Assembly: GCA_903907995.1 (NCBI GenBank)
Contig: CAIVQH010000010.1
Location: 53,023 to 117,022 of the forward strand
Direction of reading: 5' to 3'
From: an uncultured Verrucomicrobiota bacterium
GTDB taxonomy: Bacteria > Verrucomicrobiota > Verrucomicrobiia > Limisphaerales > UBA9464
DNA: 64,000 nucleotides
This document shows positions 43,782-52,892 of the stretch, piece after piece. Within the stretch, counting starts at the first letter, position 1, and every line of letters begins with the position of its first letter. Made by a program: the position numbers and the translations under genes. Under the pieces are notes generated by a model, which did not search any database, was not told the origin of the DNA, and worked only from the letters and a program-made list of their open reading frames with translations.

Positions 43782-43893
43782 CCTGAAAGGATGGCGGTGA
43801 AACAAGGAATGTCTAGCGGGCAACCGGCGGCAACCCGGCTGCAGGCGTTTGCCGCTTGGGTTTTGCACCGCCTTCCGGCATTGGTTGTGGACA

Positions 43894-45363
43894 ATGGACG
43901 CGATGCCCGCACGCACGCCGGCGATCTACCGGCATCTGGACACCGCCTCGGGCGCCCTGCTGCTGTTCATGACGGTCTGGGCCCCTTGGGCCTTCGGCTG
44001 CACCACCTCCTGGTCGATCCGGGTCATGAATGTCGCCAGCTACGCCCTCGGCCTCCTGCTGCTGGTGAAGTGGATCGTACGCTGGCGCACGGGCCATACC
44101 CCGGCCCGCTGGTCGGAACCGACCCCTGCCGGCCGCTGGGTCGTGCGGTTGCTGGCCTTCCTGTCGGTGGCGATCCTGGCGTACGTGCTGATCGGGGCGC
44201 TGAACTACCGGGCGACGGCCAGCTATTCCCGGGCCGGTGTGGAATTTCTCTACAGCGAGCGGTTGCCCATTTCGTGGCTGCCCGCCACTTACGATACGGT
44301 GGAGACCTGGCCGGCCTTCTGGAGCTGGCTGGGCATCGCGCTGTCCTTCTGGGCGGCGCGGGATTGGATGCTGGGCAAGTCGCGCCGGGAACGGCGGCAG
44401 GAAGGTGAGCCGGTGGCCCCGTTCCCCTCGGAACGCCTCACCGTCTGGCTGTGGACGCTGGTGATCAACAGTTCCCTGCTGGCGCTGGAGTGCATCCTGC
44501 AACGCCTCGATGGCACGGACAAACTTCTGTGGCTGGTCAAGCCGGTCGCGGGCAACACCCCCGACTTCCGCTTCGGCCCCTATGCCTATCGGACGAATGC
44601 GGCGCAATATTTCAACCTGGTCTGGCCGGTGGCGCTCGGTTTCTGGTGGGCCCTCCACTCGGCCTACCGGGAGAAGCACGGCCCCCGGGCCAAGCTGGGC
44701 GGCGGCGCGCAGGTGCTGCTGCTGCCCTGCACGCTGCTGCTGGCGGCGTGCCCGATCATTTCCTCAAGCCGCGGCGGGGCCATGATCATGGTGGCCCTCA
44801 CGGCGGCGGCGGTCCTGGTGGTGCTGCTGGTGCGCGGGCTCAAGGGTTGGCTGGGCCCGGTGGGCCTGGGTGCCCTGCTCATCGGGGCCCTCGGTCTCGG
44901 TCTGTTGCTCGGCGGGGAAGGACTTTCGCAACGCTTTGCCAAGAGTGGCCTGGACCTGAACGGGCGGGCGGAGATTTACGAGGCGGCGCACCGGATGCTG
45001 CCTGATTTTGTGTGGCTGGGGAGCGGGGCGGGCACTTTCCCCTCGCTGTATCCGCTGTACCGCGTCCGGACGGAGGATCCTTGGGCCAATTACGCCCATA
45101 ACGACTGGCTGGAAATCCGGATCACCCTGGGCTGGATTGGGTTGGGAATTCTGGTGCTCATGCTGCTCTGTGTGCCCGTGCTCGCCAGCCAGAACCGGCG
45201 GCGCGGAGTGTCCGGTGAATTTGCCGCGCTGCTGGGCGTGGCGCTGGCCGGGATGCTGTCGCACGCCGTATTTGATTTCCCGTTCCGGATTCATTCCCTG
45301 CTGTTTATGTTTTGCTGCCTGCTTGCAGTGGTCAGCGGTCTCGGACGGAAACAAGCTTCCTAG
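43894..45363 (+). CDS. O-antigen ligase family membrane protein
   Basis: 489 aa from the ATG at 43894 (a second ATG at 43903 is equally possible). Ten or more hydrophobic helices. The Wzy/WaaL-type region lies in the second half: ISSSRGGAMIMVALTAAA, a periplasmic loop with SGLDLNGRAEIYEAAHRMLPDF, then LGSGAGTFPSLYPLYR and the diagnostic YAHNDWLEI (His in the H-N-D-x-L motif). Such proteins polymerise or ligate surface polysaccharide. The next gene on the strand is a polyprenyl glycosylphosphotransferase, which supports an exopolysaccharide role. The start is divergent from larE by about 110 bp. Confidence 0.88.
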   Translation: MDAMPARTPAIYRHLDTASGALLLFMTVWAPWAFGCTTSWSIRVMNVASYALGLLLLVKWIVRWRTGHTPARWSEPTPAGRWVVRLLAFLSVAILAYVLIGALNYRATASYSRAGVEFLYSERLPISWLPATYDTVETWPAFWSWLGIALSFWAARDWMLGKSRRERRQEGEPVAPFPSERLTVWLWTLVINSSLLALECILQRLDGTDKLLWLVKPVAGNTPDFRFGPYAYRTNAAQYFNLVWPVALGFWWALHSAYREKHGPRAKLGGGAQVLLLPCTLLLAACPIISSSRGGAMIMVALTAAAVLVVLLVRGLKGWLGPVGLGALLIGALGLGLLLGGEGLSQRFAKSGLDLNGRAEIYEAAHRMLPDFVWLGSGAGTFPSLYPLYRVRTEDPWANYAHNDWLEIRITLGWIGLGILVLMLLCVPVLASQNRRRGVSGEFAALLGVALAGMLSHAVFDFPFRIHSLLFMFCCLLAVVSGLGRKQAS

Positions 45364-45486
45364 GGAACAAAGCCTGCTCGACGGGGCTTGGGAAAAATGC
45401 CAAGCTCATCGTTGGCGAGTGGCTGACCAGCCAAACGGCCTGACCATACGACCCAGCCATTAGTACGGATTGGGCGTATTTCCCCG

Positions 45487-46995
45487 ATGGATACGACAGT
45501 TGTCACTTCTCAAGCCAAGCCCGGGCAACCCGGGGCGCGCCGCCGTGGCTTTCAGGCCAAGATCCGCCAGCACGACATCATCGCGGATGGTGCCACCATG
45601 CTCGCGATGGCGGGTGATTTCACCATGATCGCGCTGGGGCTGGTGCTGGGCTTCTGGCTGCGCTTCAAGTCGGGCATGTTCCCCCACCAGAACACCTGGT
45701 GGTCCCGTGGCGATACCAACCCTCCCTCGTTCCGGGAATACGCCGGGATCATCCTGGTGGGCGCACTGTTCCTGTTCGCCACGTTCCTGTACCTGAACCT
45801 TTACCAGCACCAGACGCTGCTGCGCTTCCGCCGGGTGGCCCTTAAGATTGTCCAAGGGACGGTCTTCTGGCTCTTTGCCTACCTCAGCATGAGCCTGGTG
45901 CTCAATTTCACCCCACCCATTTCGCGTATTTACGTCCTGGTGTCCTTCGTGATGGTAATGAGCACACTCCTGCTCTGGCGGGGACTCTTCCATCGCCTGC
46001 TGCGCACCAGCTCCATCGCGCAAGCCCTGCGGCAGAACGTGCTGTTTGTCGGCTGGAACAAGGATGCGACGCGCATCGCCGAGGGCATTTTTTCCGACCC
46101 CTATCAGCCCTACCGTCTGGTCGGCTGCGTGCCGGCTCCGGGCGGCCGCTTCCAGAACCACCCCCCGCCGGGAACGGCGGTGCTCGGGGACTACAATACG
46201 CTGGGCGAATCCATCCAGCGGCATGACATCGACATTGTGGTGCTCGCTGACCTCGAAACCTCCACCGGGGAGGTGGTGGGCCTCACGAACCTGTGCGAGC
46301 TGGCCCTGGTGCAGTTCAAGGTCATCCCCTCCTATTTCCAGATCCTGTTCTCCGGGCTGACACTGGAATCCATCTCGGGTGTGCCCATCATGGGTGTTTC
46401 CGAGCTGCCGCTGGACCGGCTCTGGAACCGGATCATGAAGCGCACCGTGGACCTCATCGGTGCGCTGGTCGGCCTGTTCCTCTCCGCCCCGATCATCGCG
46501 GTTTTCGGCACCATCATCTATCTGGAGTCCCCCGGTCCGATCTTTTACCGGCAGATCCGCACCGGCCGGAGCGGGAAAAATTTCGCCATCATCAAGCTCC
46601 GCTCCATGAAGCTCGATGCGGAGAAACAAGGTGGCGCGCAGTGGGCCAAAAAGCACGACGACCGGCGCCTGCGCATCGGCGCCATGCTGCGGGAGTGGAA
46701 CCTCGACGAGGTGCCGCAGTTCTGGAACGTGCTGAAGGGCGACATGAGCCTGGTCGGCCCGCGCCCGGAACGCCCGGAGCTGATCGCCAACTTCCAGTAC
46801 GACATCCCGCACTACAACGCCCGCCTCGCCACCAAGCCCGGCATCACCGGCTGGGCGCAGGTCAACGGCCTCCGGGGTGACACCGATCTCACGGAGCGTG
46901 TCCGCTACGACCTCCACTACCTCGAGAATTGGAGCCTGTGGCTGGACTTCCTCATCATGGTCCAGACCTTCTTCAAACGGGACAACGCCTACTGA
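45487..46995 (+). CDS. Exopolysaccharide polyprenyl glycosylphosphotransferase
   Basis: 502 aa. The N-terminal half has four hydrophobic helices and a CoA-binding-like (nucleoside-diphosphate sugar) domain with VLFVGWNKDATRIAEGI. The C-terminal half is the bacterial sugar transferase domain: one helix (DLIGALVGLFLSAPIIAVFG), ESPGPIFYRQIRTGRSGKNF, IIKLRSM, then LREWNLDEVPQFWNVLKGDMSLVGPRPE and PGITGWAQVNG, all hallmarks of the WbaP/WcaJ/ExoY family. It transfers a hexose-1-phosphate to undecaprenyl phosphate, the first step of polysaccharide assembly at the inner membrane. It lies 123 bp after the O-antigen ligase gene. A bidirectional terminator follows. Confidence 0.93.
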   Translation: MDTTVVTSQAKPGQPGARRRGFQAKIRQHDIIADGATMLAMAGDFTMIALGLVLGFWLRFKSGMFPHQNTWWSRGDTNPPSFREYAGIILVGALFLFATFLYLNLYQHQTLLRFRRVALKIVQGTVFWLFAYLSMSLVLNFTPPISRIYVLVSFVMVMSTLLLWRGLFHRLLRTSSIAQALRQNVLFVGWNKDATRIAEGIFSDPYQPYRLVGCVPAPGGRFQNHPPPGTAVLGDYNTLGESIQRHDIDIVVLADLETSTGEVVGLTNLCELALVQFKVIPSYFQILFSGLTLESISGVPIMGVSELPLDRLWNRIMKRTVDLIGALVGLFLSAPIIAVFGTIIYLESPGPIFYRQIRTGRSGKNFAIIKLRSMKLDAEKQGGAQWAKKHDDRRLRIGAMLREWNLDEVPQFWNVLKGDMSLVGPRPERPELIANFQYDIPHYNARLATKPGITGWAQVNGLRGDTDLTERVRYDLHYLENWSLWLDFLIMVQTFFKRDNAY

Positions 46996-47035
46996 ACGGT
47001 CCGGCGGCGAGGTGCGGAGCTGGATCTGCGAAAGG

Positions 47036-47062
47036 GGCGGGCCGGCCGCGGCCCGCCTTTTT
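47036..47062. terminator. Bidirectional GC-rich terminator
   Basis: Stem GGCGGGCC (47036-47043) / GGCCCGCC (47050-47057) with a 6-nt loop and five T after it on the plus strand. It separates the convergent glycosylphosphotransferase and double-SH3-like genes. Confidence 0.85.
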
Positions 47063-47064
47063 GC

Positions 47065-47808
47065 TCAATCCCGGCCGTACACCTTCCGCAAGTTGGAGGC
47101 GACAAAGCTGCGGACAGTTCCATCGGGAGCCTGCACCTTCAGCGCGCCGCCCTCGATTTCCACCACGATGCCGGAGTAGCCGCGGATATCCACGTGCTTG
47201 CCGAAGGCGCAGCGGGGGAAATCGCGTTCACCCGCATAGGTACGGATCGCACGGACCGGGGCGCTGAAATCAGGCCGCGTGATGCGTTCGGTGGCCGGCT
47301 CGGGCGGAGCGATGGGCATGGGGGTGGGGGCCGGCGTGATCGCCCTTCTGGCTGGGCTGGGCGGGCTGGCGGGACGGTCTGAATCCGCTGCGAGGTGCGT
47401 GGTCGCGGCCGGGTTGCGCACTTCCACTGGTGCTGGCGTCGGTTCCGGCCGGGAACGGTCCATGGGGGCAAACAGCGTCTTGAGCCGGCTGGCGTTGAAG
47501 CGCTGCGTGAGCCGTTCGGACGAAATCACGCGGATCGAATGGTTGATGACCTCGATGACCACCCCTTCAAAGCCGTGGATGCTCACATGAACCCCGAGCG
47601 CGCACTGGGGCCAGTCGGGGCGTTCGGTGAACTGCCCGATGGGCACGGCCGGGGTGGAGAAGTCGGGCTGGATGGCCGGCTTCCCTTCCGGGGGGGCGGA
47701 TACGTTCTCAGGGGACACAGGCAACTGCATGAGCCGGGTACTCTCGTTGTTCGTGAGCCGGTGGTGAAAGTTTTTTACTTGGTCCGCAGGCACAATTCTC
47801 CTCGACAT
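47065..47808 (-). CDS. Protein with two SH3/KOW-like domains joined by a proline-rich linker
   Basis: 247 aa from the ATG at 47808 (ATGs at 47814 and 47856 are in frame). Two similar segments of about 45 residues are visible. The first reads CALGVHVSIHGFEGVVIEVI, the C-terminal one CAFGKHVDIRGYSGIVVEIE. Both continue into a basic strand ending in a conserved N/S-A-S-x-L-R/K motif (FNASRLKTLF and FVASNLRKVYG). The pattern of G-x-x-V-x-I-x-G-[FY]-x-G-[VI]-V resembles KOW/SH3-like folds. Between them lies a linker rich in Pro, Ala and Arg. No signal peptide, so cytoplasmic. No family was recognised, and binding to nucleic acid or protein is only a guess. Confidence 0.6.
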   Translation of the reverse strand: MSRRIVPADQVKNFHHRLTNNESTRLMQLPVSPENVSAPPEGKPAIQPDFSTPAVPIGQFTERPDWPQCALGVHVSIHGFEGVVIEVINHSIRVISSERLTQRFNASRLKTLFAPMDRSRPEPTPAPVEVRNPAATTHLAADSDRPASPPSPARRAITPAPTPMPIAPPEPATERITRPDFSAPVRAIRTYAGERDFPRCAFGKHVDIRGYSGIVVEIEGGALKVQAPDGTVRSFVASNLRKVYGRD

Positions 47809-47915
47809 CGGCATTTTGGAGAACTCGCCAAAATCCGTTCTGTCACCTGCAACCAAGTGCCGCCAACAGCATCCGCCTTGTCGGCCCTCGCCGAACGTGC
47901 GGTGATTATGCTGAA

Positions 47916-47938
47916 GATGATGATTAGGATTAGGAAAC
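47916..47938. repeat. Single-arm GATTAG-type repeat
   Basis: GATGATGATTAGGATTAGG at 47916-47934, a short run of the 6-mer found at 20758 and 59966, without a visible opposite arm. It lies in the gap between the divergent genes at 47808 and 47998. Confidence 0.5.
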
Positions 47939-47997
47939 TGTCACTTCTCCACCCCTTGCATCTGGCCTCGGTGTCCGCGATTCTCGCCGGCCTTTAG

Positions 47998-49584
47998 ATG
48001 CATCGCCGCCTAGCCCTTCTCCTGATCCTCGCCGGGATTCTGTTCCGTGCGGGCGGGCAGGATTTTATCGAGGCCGGTCCGCTGGTGCACCAGTTCCGGC
48101 TCACGCTGGAGCCCGGCGAGCGCGAGGAGTTCCTTGGTCTGTTCGTGAGCACCACCTCCGGCGAGACCAATTCGGCGTGGGTGTTGGCCCCTTTCGCCTC
48201 GCACTACGAGGAGCCACTGCTCGAACACTCCGAATACGATTTCCTGTATCCCGCCATCACTTATGACCGGTTCGGCAGCGAATGGCGGCTGCAGATCGCG
48301 CAGTTCCTGAATTTCCAGGGCGGGGCCACCCAGGATGGCGAGGTGAAAAAGCGGCATACGCTGTTCCCCCTCTTCTTCTCCCAGCGCTCGACCAACCCCA
48401 CGAATGATTACTGGGCGCTGCTGCCCTTCTACGGCCATTTCCAGAATCACCTGTTCCGCGACGAGGTCCGGTTTGTGGCGGCCCCGCTCTACGTGTGGTC
48501 CCGCAAGGGGCAGATGGAGACGGACAACTATCTTTTCCCCTTTTTCCACGTGCGCCACGGTGGCGGGGTGAAGGGCTGGCAGTTCCTCCCGCTCATCGGC
48601 CACGAGACCAAGTCCAGCTCCGTGCGCACGAACCTGATCATGGACGAGCCGGAGATCGTGCCCGGCTACGACAAGTGGTTCGCCCTGTTCCCGTTCTTCC
48701 ACCACGAGAACCTGAACCTGGGCACCACCAACGAGGAAAAGCGCCGCAGCTTCCTGCTGCTCTATAGCATCCAGCGCTCGCCGGCCCGCGACAACACGAC
48801 GCTGCTCTGGCCTTTCTTCAGCTATACCGACGACCGCGAGAACAAGTTCCGCGAGTGGGGTGTGCCCTATCCCTTCATCGGCTGGGCGCGCGGCGAGGGC
48901 AAGCACGCCAACCGCTTCTGGCCGCTGTGGGGCAAGGCCACCAACGCCGCGCTCACCACCGACTTCTTCCTGTGGCCGCTCTACACCCACCGCCACATCC
49001 ACACACCCGAAGTGGACCGCGAACGGACGCGCATCTGCTGGTTTCCCTATACCGAGACGCGGCTGACCAGCCCGGAGACCGGGGCCGAGCGCCGCCGCCG
49101 CGACATGTGGCCGTTCTTCACCTGGCGGCATGAGTTCGACGGCCGTGAACGCCTGCAGGTGCTCTCCATCACCGAGGCGGTGCTGCCCGACAACCACGGC
49201 ATCGAGCGCAACTGGTCCCCGCTGTGGACTTTGTATCGGGCTGAGAAGAACCCCAAGACCGGCGCGGCGAGCCAGTCGCTGCTATGGAATTTCTGGCGGC
49301 ATGACACCCTCAGGGAAACCTCGCGCAGCTCGTTCTTTTTCGGGCTGGTGCGCAGCCGCCGCGAAAAGGACGAGCGGCAGTGGCGCTTCTTCTGGCGGCC
49401 CTTCCCGGTGACGGCCCCGGCGACGAACACGCCCGCCATCCCGGCAGCGCCCGCCGTTCCGGCCCGGCAGGGCCAGAGCAGCTTCAACCGCCCAGAACAT
49501 CGCGGTGATGCCTTCGCGCCGAGACCGCGCCCGCTCCAACCCGAATCCCCATCCCAGCCCGAGAGCGGGCTGGCCGTACGCTGA
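47998..49584 (+). CDS. Exported repeat protein with aromatic-Pro-aromatic motifs, probable beta-barrel
   Basis: 528 aa with signal peptide (RRLALLLILAGILFRAGGQ). From about residue 120 to 480 a short motif of the form [LFM]-[FWL]-P-[FL]-[FWY] recurs every 20-40 residues: LFPLF, LLPFY, APLYV, LFPFF, FLPLI, LFPFF, LWPFF, YPFIG, FWPLW, LWPLY, MWPFF, SPLWT. Alternating aromatic strands of this kind suggest an outer-membrane barrel or a stacked beta structure. The C-terminal 50 residues are Pro/Ala-rich and low in complexity. No family was recognised with certainty; similar proteins are seen in other Verrucomicrobia. It is followed after 5 nt by a LysE gene and then by mla-like genes on the same strand. 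Confidence 0.65.
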   Translation: MHRRLALLLILAGILFRAGGQDFIEAGPLVHQFRLTLEPGEREEFLGLFVSTTSGETNSAWVLAPFASHYEEPLLEHSEYDFLYPAITYDRFGSEWRLQIAQFLNFQGGATQDGEVKKRHTLFPLFFSQRSTNPTNDYWALLPFYGHFQNHLFRDEVRFVAAPLYVWSRKGQMETDNYLFPFFHVRHGGGVKGWQFLPLIGHETKSSSVRTNLIMDEPEIVPGYDKWFALFPFFHHENLNLGTTNEEKRRSFLLLYSIQRSPARDNTTLLWPFFSYTDDRENKFREWGVPYPFIGWARGEGKHANRFWPLWGKATNAALTTDFFLWPLYTHRHIHTPEVDRERTRICWFPYTETRLTSPETGAERRRRDMWPFFTWRHEFDGRERLQVLSITEAVLPDNHGIERNWSPLWTLYRAEKNPKTGAASQSLLWNFWRHDTLRETSRSSFFFGLVRSRREKDERQWRFFWRPFPVTAPATNTPAIPAAPAVPARQGQSSFNRPEHRGDAFAPRPRPLQPESPSQPESGLAVR

Positions 49585-49589
49585 GGCCC

Positions 49590-50204
49590 ATGGATTTCTT
49601 CCTGAATGGCGGCGTGCTCGGTTTTTCGATTGCGGCTCCGGTGGGGCCGATCGGGGTGCTGTGTATCCGCCGCTCCATCGCGGAGGGGCGGGTGATGGGC
49701 TTCCTGTCGGGCCTCGGTGCCGCCACGGCGGATGCCACGTACGGCCTGGTGGCGGCGGCGGGCCTCACTGCGATCTCAGGCTTCCTGGTGCGGCAGCAGT
49801 TCTGGTTTGGTCTGATCGGCGGCCTGTTTCTCTGCTGGCTGGGCGTGCAGACGTTCCGGTCCAAGCCGGCCGAACAATCGGCCCGGGCCAACGCCACCGG
49901 CCTCCTTTCCGCCTACGGCTCCACGTTCCTGCTCACGCTTACGAACCCGCTCACGATCCTTTCCTTCGCGGCGATGTTCGCGGGCGCGGGCCTGGGCGAG
50001 GCCGCCGGCAGCGTGTCGGCGGCCAGCCTCGTGGTGGCGGGTGTCTTCACCGGATCGGCCCTCTGGTGGCTGGTGCTGAGCTTCACGGCGGGGGCGCTGC
50101 GGAGCCGGTTCGACCGGAACTGGCAGCGCTGGCTCAACCGCCTCTCCGGGCTCGTCATCGCCAGTTTCGGTTTCTGGCACTTGTCCAAACTCGTTCTTCG
50201 TTGA
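49590..50204 (+). CDS. LysE family translocator
   Basis: 204 aa with six hydrophobic helices. The beginning, FFLNGGVLGFSIAAPVGPIG then VLCIRRSIAEGR, is the LysE/RhtB signature (A-P-G/V-P repeat in helix 1), followed by SGLGAATADATYGLVAAAGL. The second half has FLLTLTNPLTILSFAAMFAG, another family motif. It exports amino acids or small metabolites across the inner membrane; the substrate is unknown. It begins 5 nt after the barrel-like gene and 28 nt before the permease of the lipid transporter, so the genes may be co-transcribed, though a functional link is not evident. Confidence 0.9.
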   Translation: MDFFLNGGVLGFSIAAPVGPIGVLCIRRSIAEGRVMGFLSGLGAATADATYGLVAAAGLTAISGFLVRQQFWFGLIGGLFLCWLGVQTFRSKPAEQSARANATGLLSAYGSTFLLTLTNPLTILSFAAMFAGAGLGEAAGSVSAASLVVAGVFTGSALWWLVLSFTAGALRSRFDRNWQRWLNRLSGLVIASFGFWHLSKLVLR

Positions 50205-50232
50205 AACTCTCCCGCAGGATCTGAACTGACCC

Positions 50233-50991
50233 ATGTTTCAAAACCTCGGTGAAATGCTGCTGCTGCTGGCCGCGACCCTGCGGGCCATCCCGCGCGCGTG
50301 GCGCGACCGGCGCAAGGTGGCGGACCAGCTCTTCGACATCGGCAACGCCAGCCTCTTCATGGCCTGCATGCTCTCGCTCTTCATCGGCGGCGTGCTCGCC
50401 CTGCAGACCGGCCCGGTGCTGGTCCAGCGCGGGCTCGGCTCGTCGCTCGGCGGCCTCGTGGCCCTCGGCATGTGCAAGGAGCTGGCCCCGGTGATGATGG
50501 CCGTGCTCATCGCCGGCCGCATCGGCTCCGCCATGGCGGCGGAACTCGGCTCGATGCGCGTGTACCAGGAGATCGACGCGCTGCGCACGCTGAACATCGA
50601 TCCGGTGAACTACCTGGTGATGCCACGCGTGCTCGCCATCGCCATCGCGCTGCCCTGTCTGGTGGTCTTCGCCAACCTCGTCGGCTGGACGGGCGGCGCA
50701 CTCGTCGCGAGCTTCAACGACCGGATTTCGGTCACCTGGTCCGCCTTCTTTGGCAACCTGCGCTCCGTGGTCGAGTTCTCCGACCTCCTCAACGGGCTGA
50801 TCAAGTCGTTCTTCTTCGCGGTGGTGATCGGGGTGGTCTCCTGCCACCAGGGCCTCACCACGCTGGGCGGCCCGCGCGGCATCGGCCGCAGCGTGACCAA
50901 GGCCGTGGTCAACTCGCTCGTGCTGATCCTCCTGCTCGACTACGTGCTCACCCGCCTGTTGCTGCCGCTCGACAACGGCTGGCGCTTCTGA
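50233..50991 (+). CDS. mlaE: MlaE-type lipid ABC transporter permease
   Basis: 252 aa, all hydrophobic. The family markers are SLFIGGVLALQTGPVLVQRG, LVALGMCKELAPVMMAVLIA then GRIGSAMAAELGSMRV, and EIDALRTLNIDPVNYLVMPR (the E-I-D-A-L-x-x-x-x-x-x-P-x-x-Y motif). It forms the inner-membrane channel of a phospholipid transport complex with the ATPase and MCE proteins encoded next. The ATPase gene starts 3 nt after this stop. Confidence 0.94.
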   Translation: MFQNLGEMLLLLAATLRAIPRAWRDRRKVADQLFDIGNASLFMACMLSLFIGGVLALQTGPVLVQRGLGSSLGGLVALGMCKELAPVMMAVLIAGRIGSAMAAELGSMRVYQEIDALRTLNIDPVNYLVMPRVLAIAIALPCLVVFANLVGWTGGALVASFNDRISVTWSAFFGNLRSVVEFSDLLNGLIKSFFFAVVIGVVSCHQGLTTLGGPRGIGRSVTKAVVNSLVLILLLDYVLTRLLLPLDNGWRF

Positions 50992-50994
50992 CCC

Positions 50995-51759
50995 ATGAAC
51001 GCCCCCGCTTCCAAGCCATCCGCCACCGGGCTTCCGGTCGCCATCCGCGACCTGCGCAAATCGTTTGGCGAACAGCCGGTGCTCAAGGGCGTGTCCTTTG
51101 ACATCCGCGCCGGCGAGGTCTTTGTGCTCATGGGGCCAAGCGGCTCCGGCAAGTCCGTCTTCCTCCGGCACCTCATCGGCCTGGAGACGCCGGACGGCGG
51201 TGAGATCCGCATCGGCGGGGAACTCGCGACCAGCGAGGACATCGGTTCCAAGTTCCACCTCGCGATCGTCTTCCAGAGCGGCGGCCTGCTGAACTCGCTC
51301 ACGGTCGCCGAGAACGTCGGCCTCTACCTCACCGAGCATCGCCTGAAGCCACGCGAGGAGATCGACCGGGTCGTGACCGAAAAACTGGCGCTGGTGAAGC
51401 TCGATCCCGGGGTGGGCGCCCAGTTTCCAAATGAGCTTTCCGGCGGCATGCGCAAGCGTGTCGCCATCGCCCGCGCGTTGGTGGGCGATCCGCAGCTGGT
51501 TCTTTTTGACGAGCCCACGAGCGAACTGGACCCGCTGGTGGCACTGACCATCGGCCGCGAAATCCTGAACCTGAACGAGCGCACCGGCGCCACCTGCGTC
51601 GTCGTCACGCACGACCGCGACCTCGCCTTCGGCATCGCCGACCGCATCGGCTTCCTGAACGCGGGCGAGCTGGTTGTCCTCGGCACGCCTGCCGAGATCC
51701 GCGCCAGCCCGCATCCCCTGCTGCAGCAGTTCCTGGCGGCCGACTTCCACCCCCAATGA
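50995..51759 (+). CDS. mlaF: MlaF-type lipid ABC transporter ATPase
   Basis: 254 aa. Walker A GPSGSGKS (47-54), Q-loop in AIVFQSGGLLNSLTVAENV, signature ELSGGMRKRVAIARAL, Walker B LVLFDEPTSELDP, switch His in VVVTHDR. The segment LLNSLTVAENVGLYL is typical for the Mla/Ttg2A group. It drives phospholipid movement between membranes together with the flanking permease and MCE protein. 61 nt separate its stop from the mlaD start. Confidence 0.95.
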   Translation: MNAPASKPSATGLPVAIRDLRKSFGEQPVLKGVSFDIRAGEVFVLMGPSGSGKSVFLRHLIGLETPDGGEIRIGGELATSEDIGSKFHLAIVFQSGGLLNSLTVAENVGLYLTEHRLKPREEIDRVVTEKLALVKLDPGVGAQFPNELSGGMRKRVAIARALVGDPQLVLFDEPTSELDPLVALTIGREILNLNERTGATCVVVTHDRDLAFGIADRIGFLNAGELVVLGTPAEIRASPHPLLQQFLAADFHPQ

Positions 51760-51820
51760 CCTCGCACCGTCACCCTTTGCCCATTTTCCGTTTTCCCGCT
51801 AAATTCTGATCCGAGACGCC

Positions 51821-52813
51821 ATGAAAAACTCCCTCGAAACCCGGTTGGGCCTGTTCTTCGCCCTGGTGGTGATCGCCGCGCTGCTGCTGCTGGAAATGAT
51901 CGGCAGTGGCGGGCTGTTCTCCCACGGCAAACCCGTGCGGGCGCAGTTCACCTCCGCGCGCGACCTGAAGGTGGGCGATCCCGTGAAGCTCGCCGGCGTG
52001 AGCGTGGGCCGCGTGAAGTCGATCAAGCTCAAGTCCGGCAAGGTCGAGGTGACCATGAACGTGGACCCCGACGCCGAGGTTCACACCGACAGCCTCGCGA
52101 CGGTGCAGTTCACCGGCCTCATGGGGCAGAACTTCGTGGCGCTCACGTTCGGCAGCGAGAAGGCGCCGCTCGCCGACAGCAACACGGTGCTGGAGTCCAA
52201 GGAGCAGCCCGACCTCGCCGCCATCATGGCCAAGCTCGACGCGGCCGCCGACGGCGTGCAGAACATGACCAAGAGCTTCAGCGGCGAGGAGTTCAGCAAG
52301 CTGCTCGGGCCCTTCACTGACTTCCTCAAGCAGAACCAGCCCAAGCTCGCGGCCATCCTGGGCAACATGCAGAACATCTCGACCATGATCGCGGAGGGCA
52401 AGGGCACCATCGGCAAGCTCGTCGTGGATGACACGCTCTACCAGACCGCCCTTTCCACCGTCACGAACCTGAACTCCGCCGTCGCCGACGTGCGCCCGCT
52501 GGCCGAGGACGCCAAGGCCGCGGTGGCCGAGGCGCGCCAGATGATCTCGGGCGTCAACAAGGGCGAGGGCACCGTCGGCAAACTCATCAAGGACGAGAAG
52601 CTCTATTCTGAGACCACCATGGCGATGACGAACCTCAAGGAGATCCTCCAGAAGATCAACACGGGCAACGGCACGGTCGGCCAGCTGGTGAACGACGGCG
52701 CCTTCCTGAAGAACGTGAAGCTCACCCTGCAGAAGGTGGACAAGGCCACCGAGGGCCTGGAAGACACCGGCCCGCTGACCGTGCTCAGCTCGGTGATCGG
52801 CAATTTGTTCTAA
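51821..52813 (+). CDS. mlaD: MlaD-type MCE domain protein
   Basis: 330 aa with an N-terminal membrane helix (LGLFFALVVIAALLLLEMIG). The MCE domain follows at about residues 37-115: VRAQFTSARDLKVGDPVKLA then GVSVGRVKSIKL and TVQFTGLMGQNFVALTFGS. The C-terminal 200 residues are helical and Ala/Lys-rich, with repeated GKG-T-I/V-GKL motifs (GKGTIGKLVVDD, GEGTVGKLIKDE, GNGTVGQLVNDG). These are longer than in E. coli MlaD and as usual in the TTG2C/PqiB-like proteins of other phyla. It is the periplasmic substrate-binding ring of the transporter. No MlaB or MlaC gene follows; an FHA gene does. Confidence 0.93.
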   Translation: MKNSLETRLGLFFALVVIAALLLLEMIGSGGLFSHGKPVRAQFTSARDLKVGDPVKLAGVSVGRVKSIKLKSGKVEVTMNVDPDAEVHTDSLATVQFTGLMGQNFVALTFGSEKAPLADSNTVLESKEQPDLAAIMAKLDAAADGVQNMTKSFSGEEFSKLLGPFTDFLKQNQPKLAAILGNMQNISTMIAEGKGTIGKLVVDDTLYQTALSTVTNLNSAVADVRPLAEDAKAAVAEARQMISGVNKGEGTVGKLIKDEKLYSETTMAMTNLKEILQKINTGNGTVGQLVNDGAFLKNVKLTLQKVDKATEGLEDTGPLTVLSSVIGNLF

Positions 52814-52892
52814 ATATGACTACCTAGGGCTGGACAGCCGGCCCGGTCTGCGGATAGTTCGCGCCCAAGAGGCAACCGAAAGTTATCCGTGC

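Noticed and set aside
45487..46995. Exosortase or exosortase-linked locus
   Set aside because: The polysaccharide genes and PEP-CTERM tails prompted a search for an exosortase, but none of the membrane proteins here shows its Cys/Arg/His active-site pattern.
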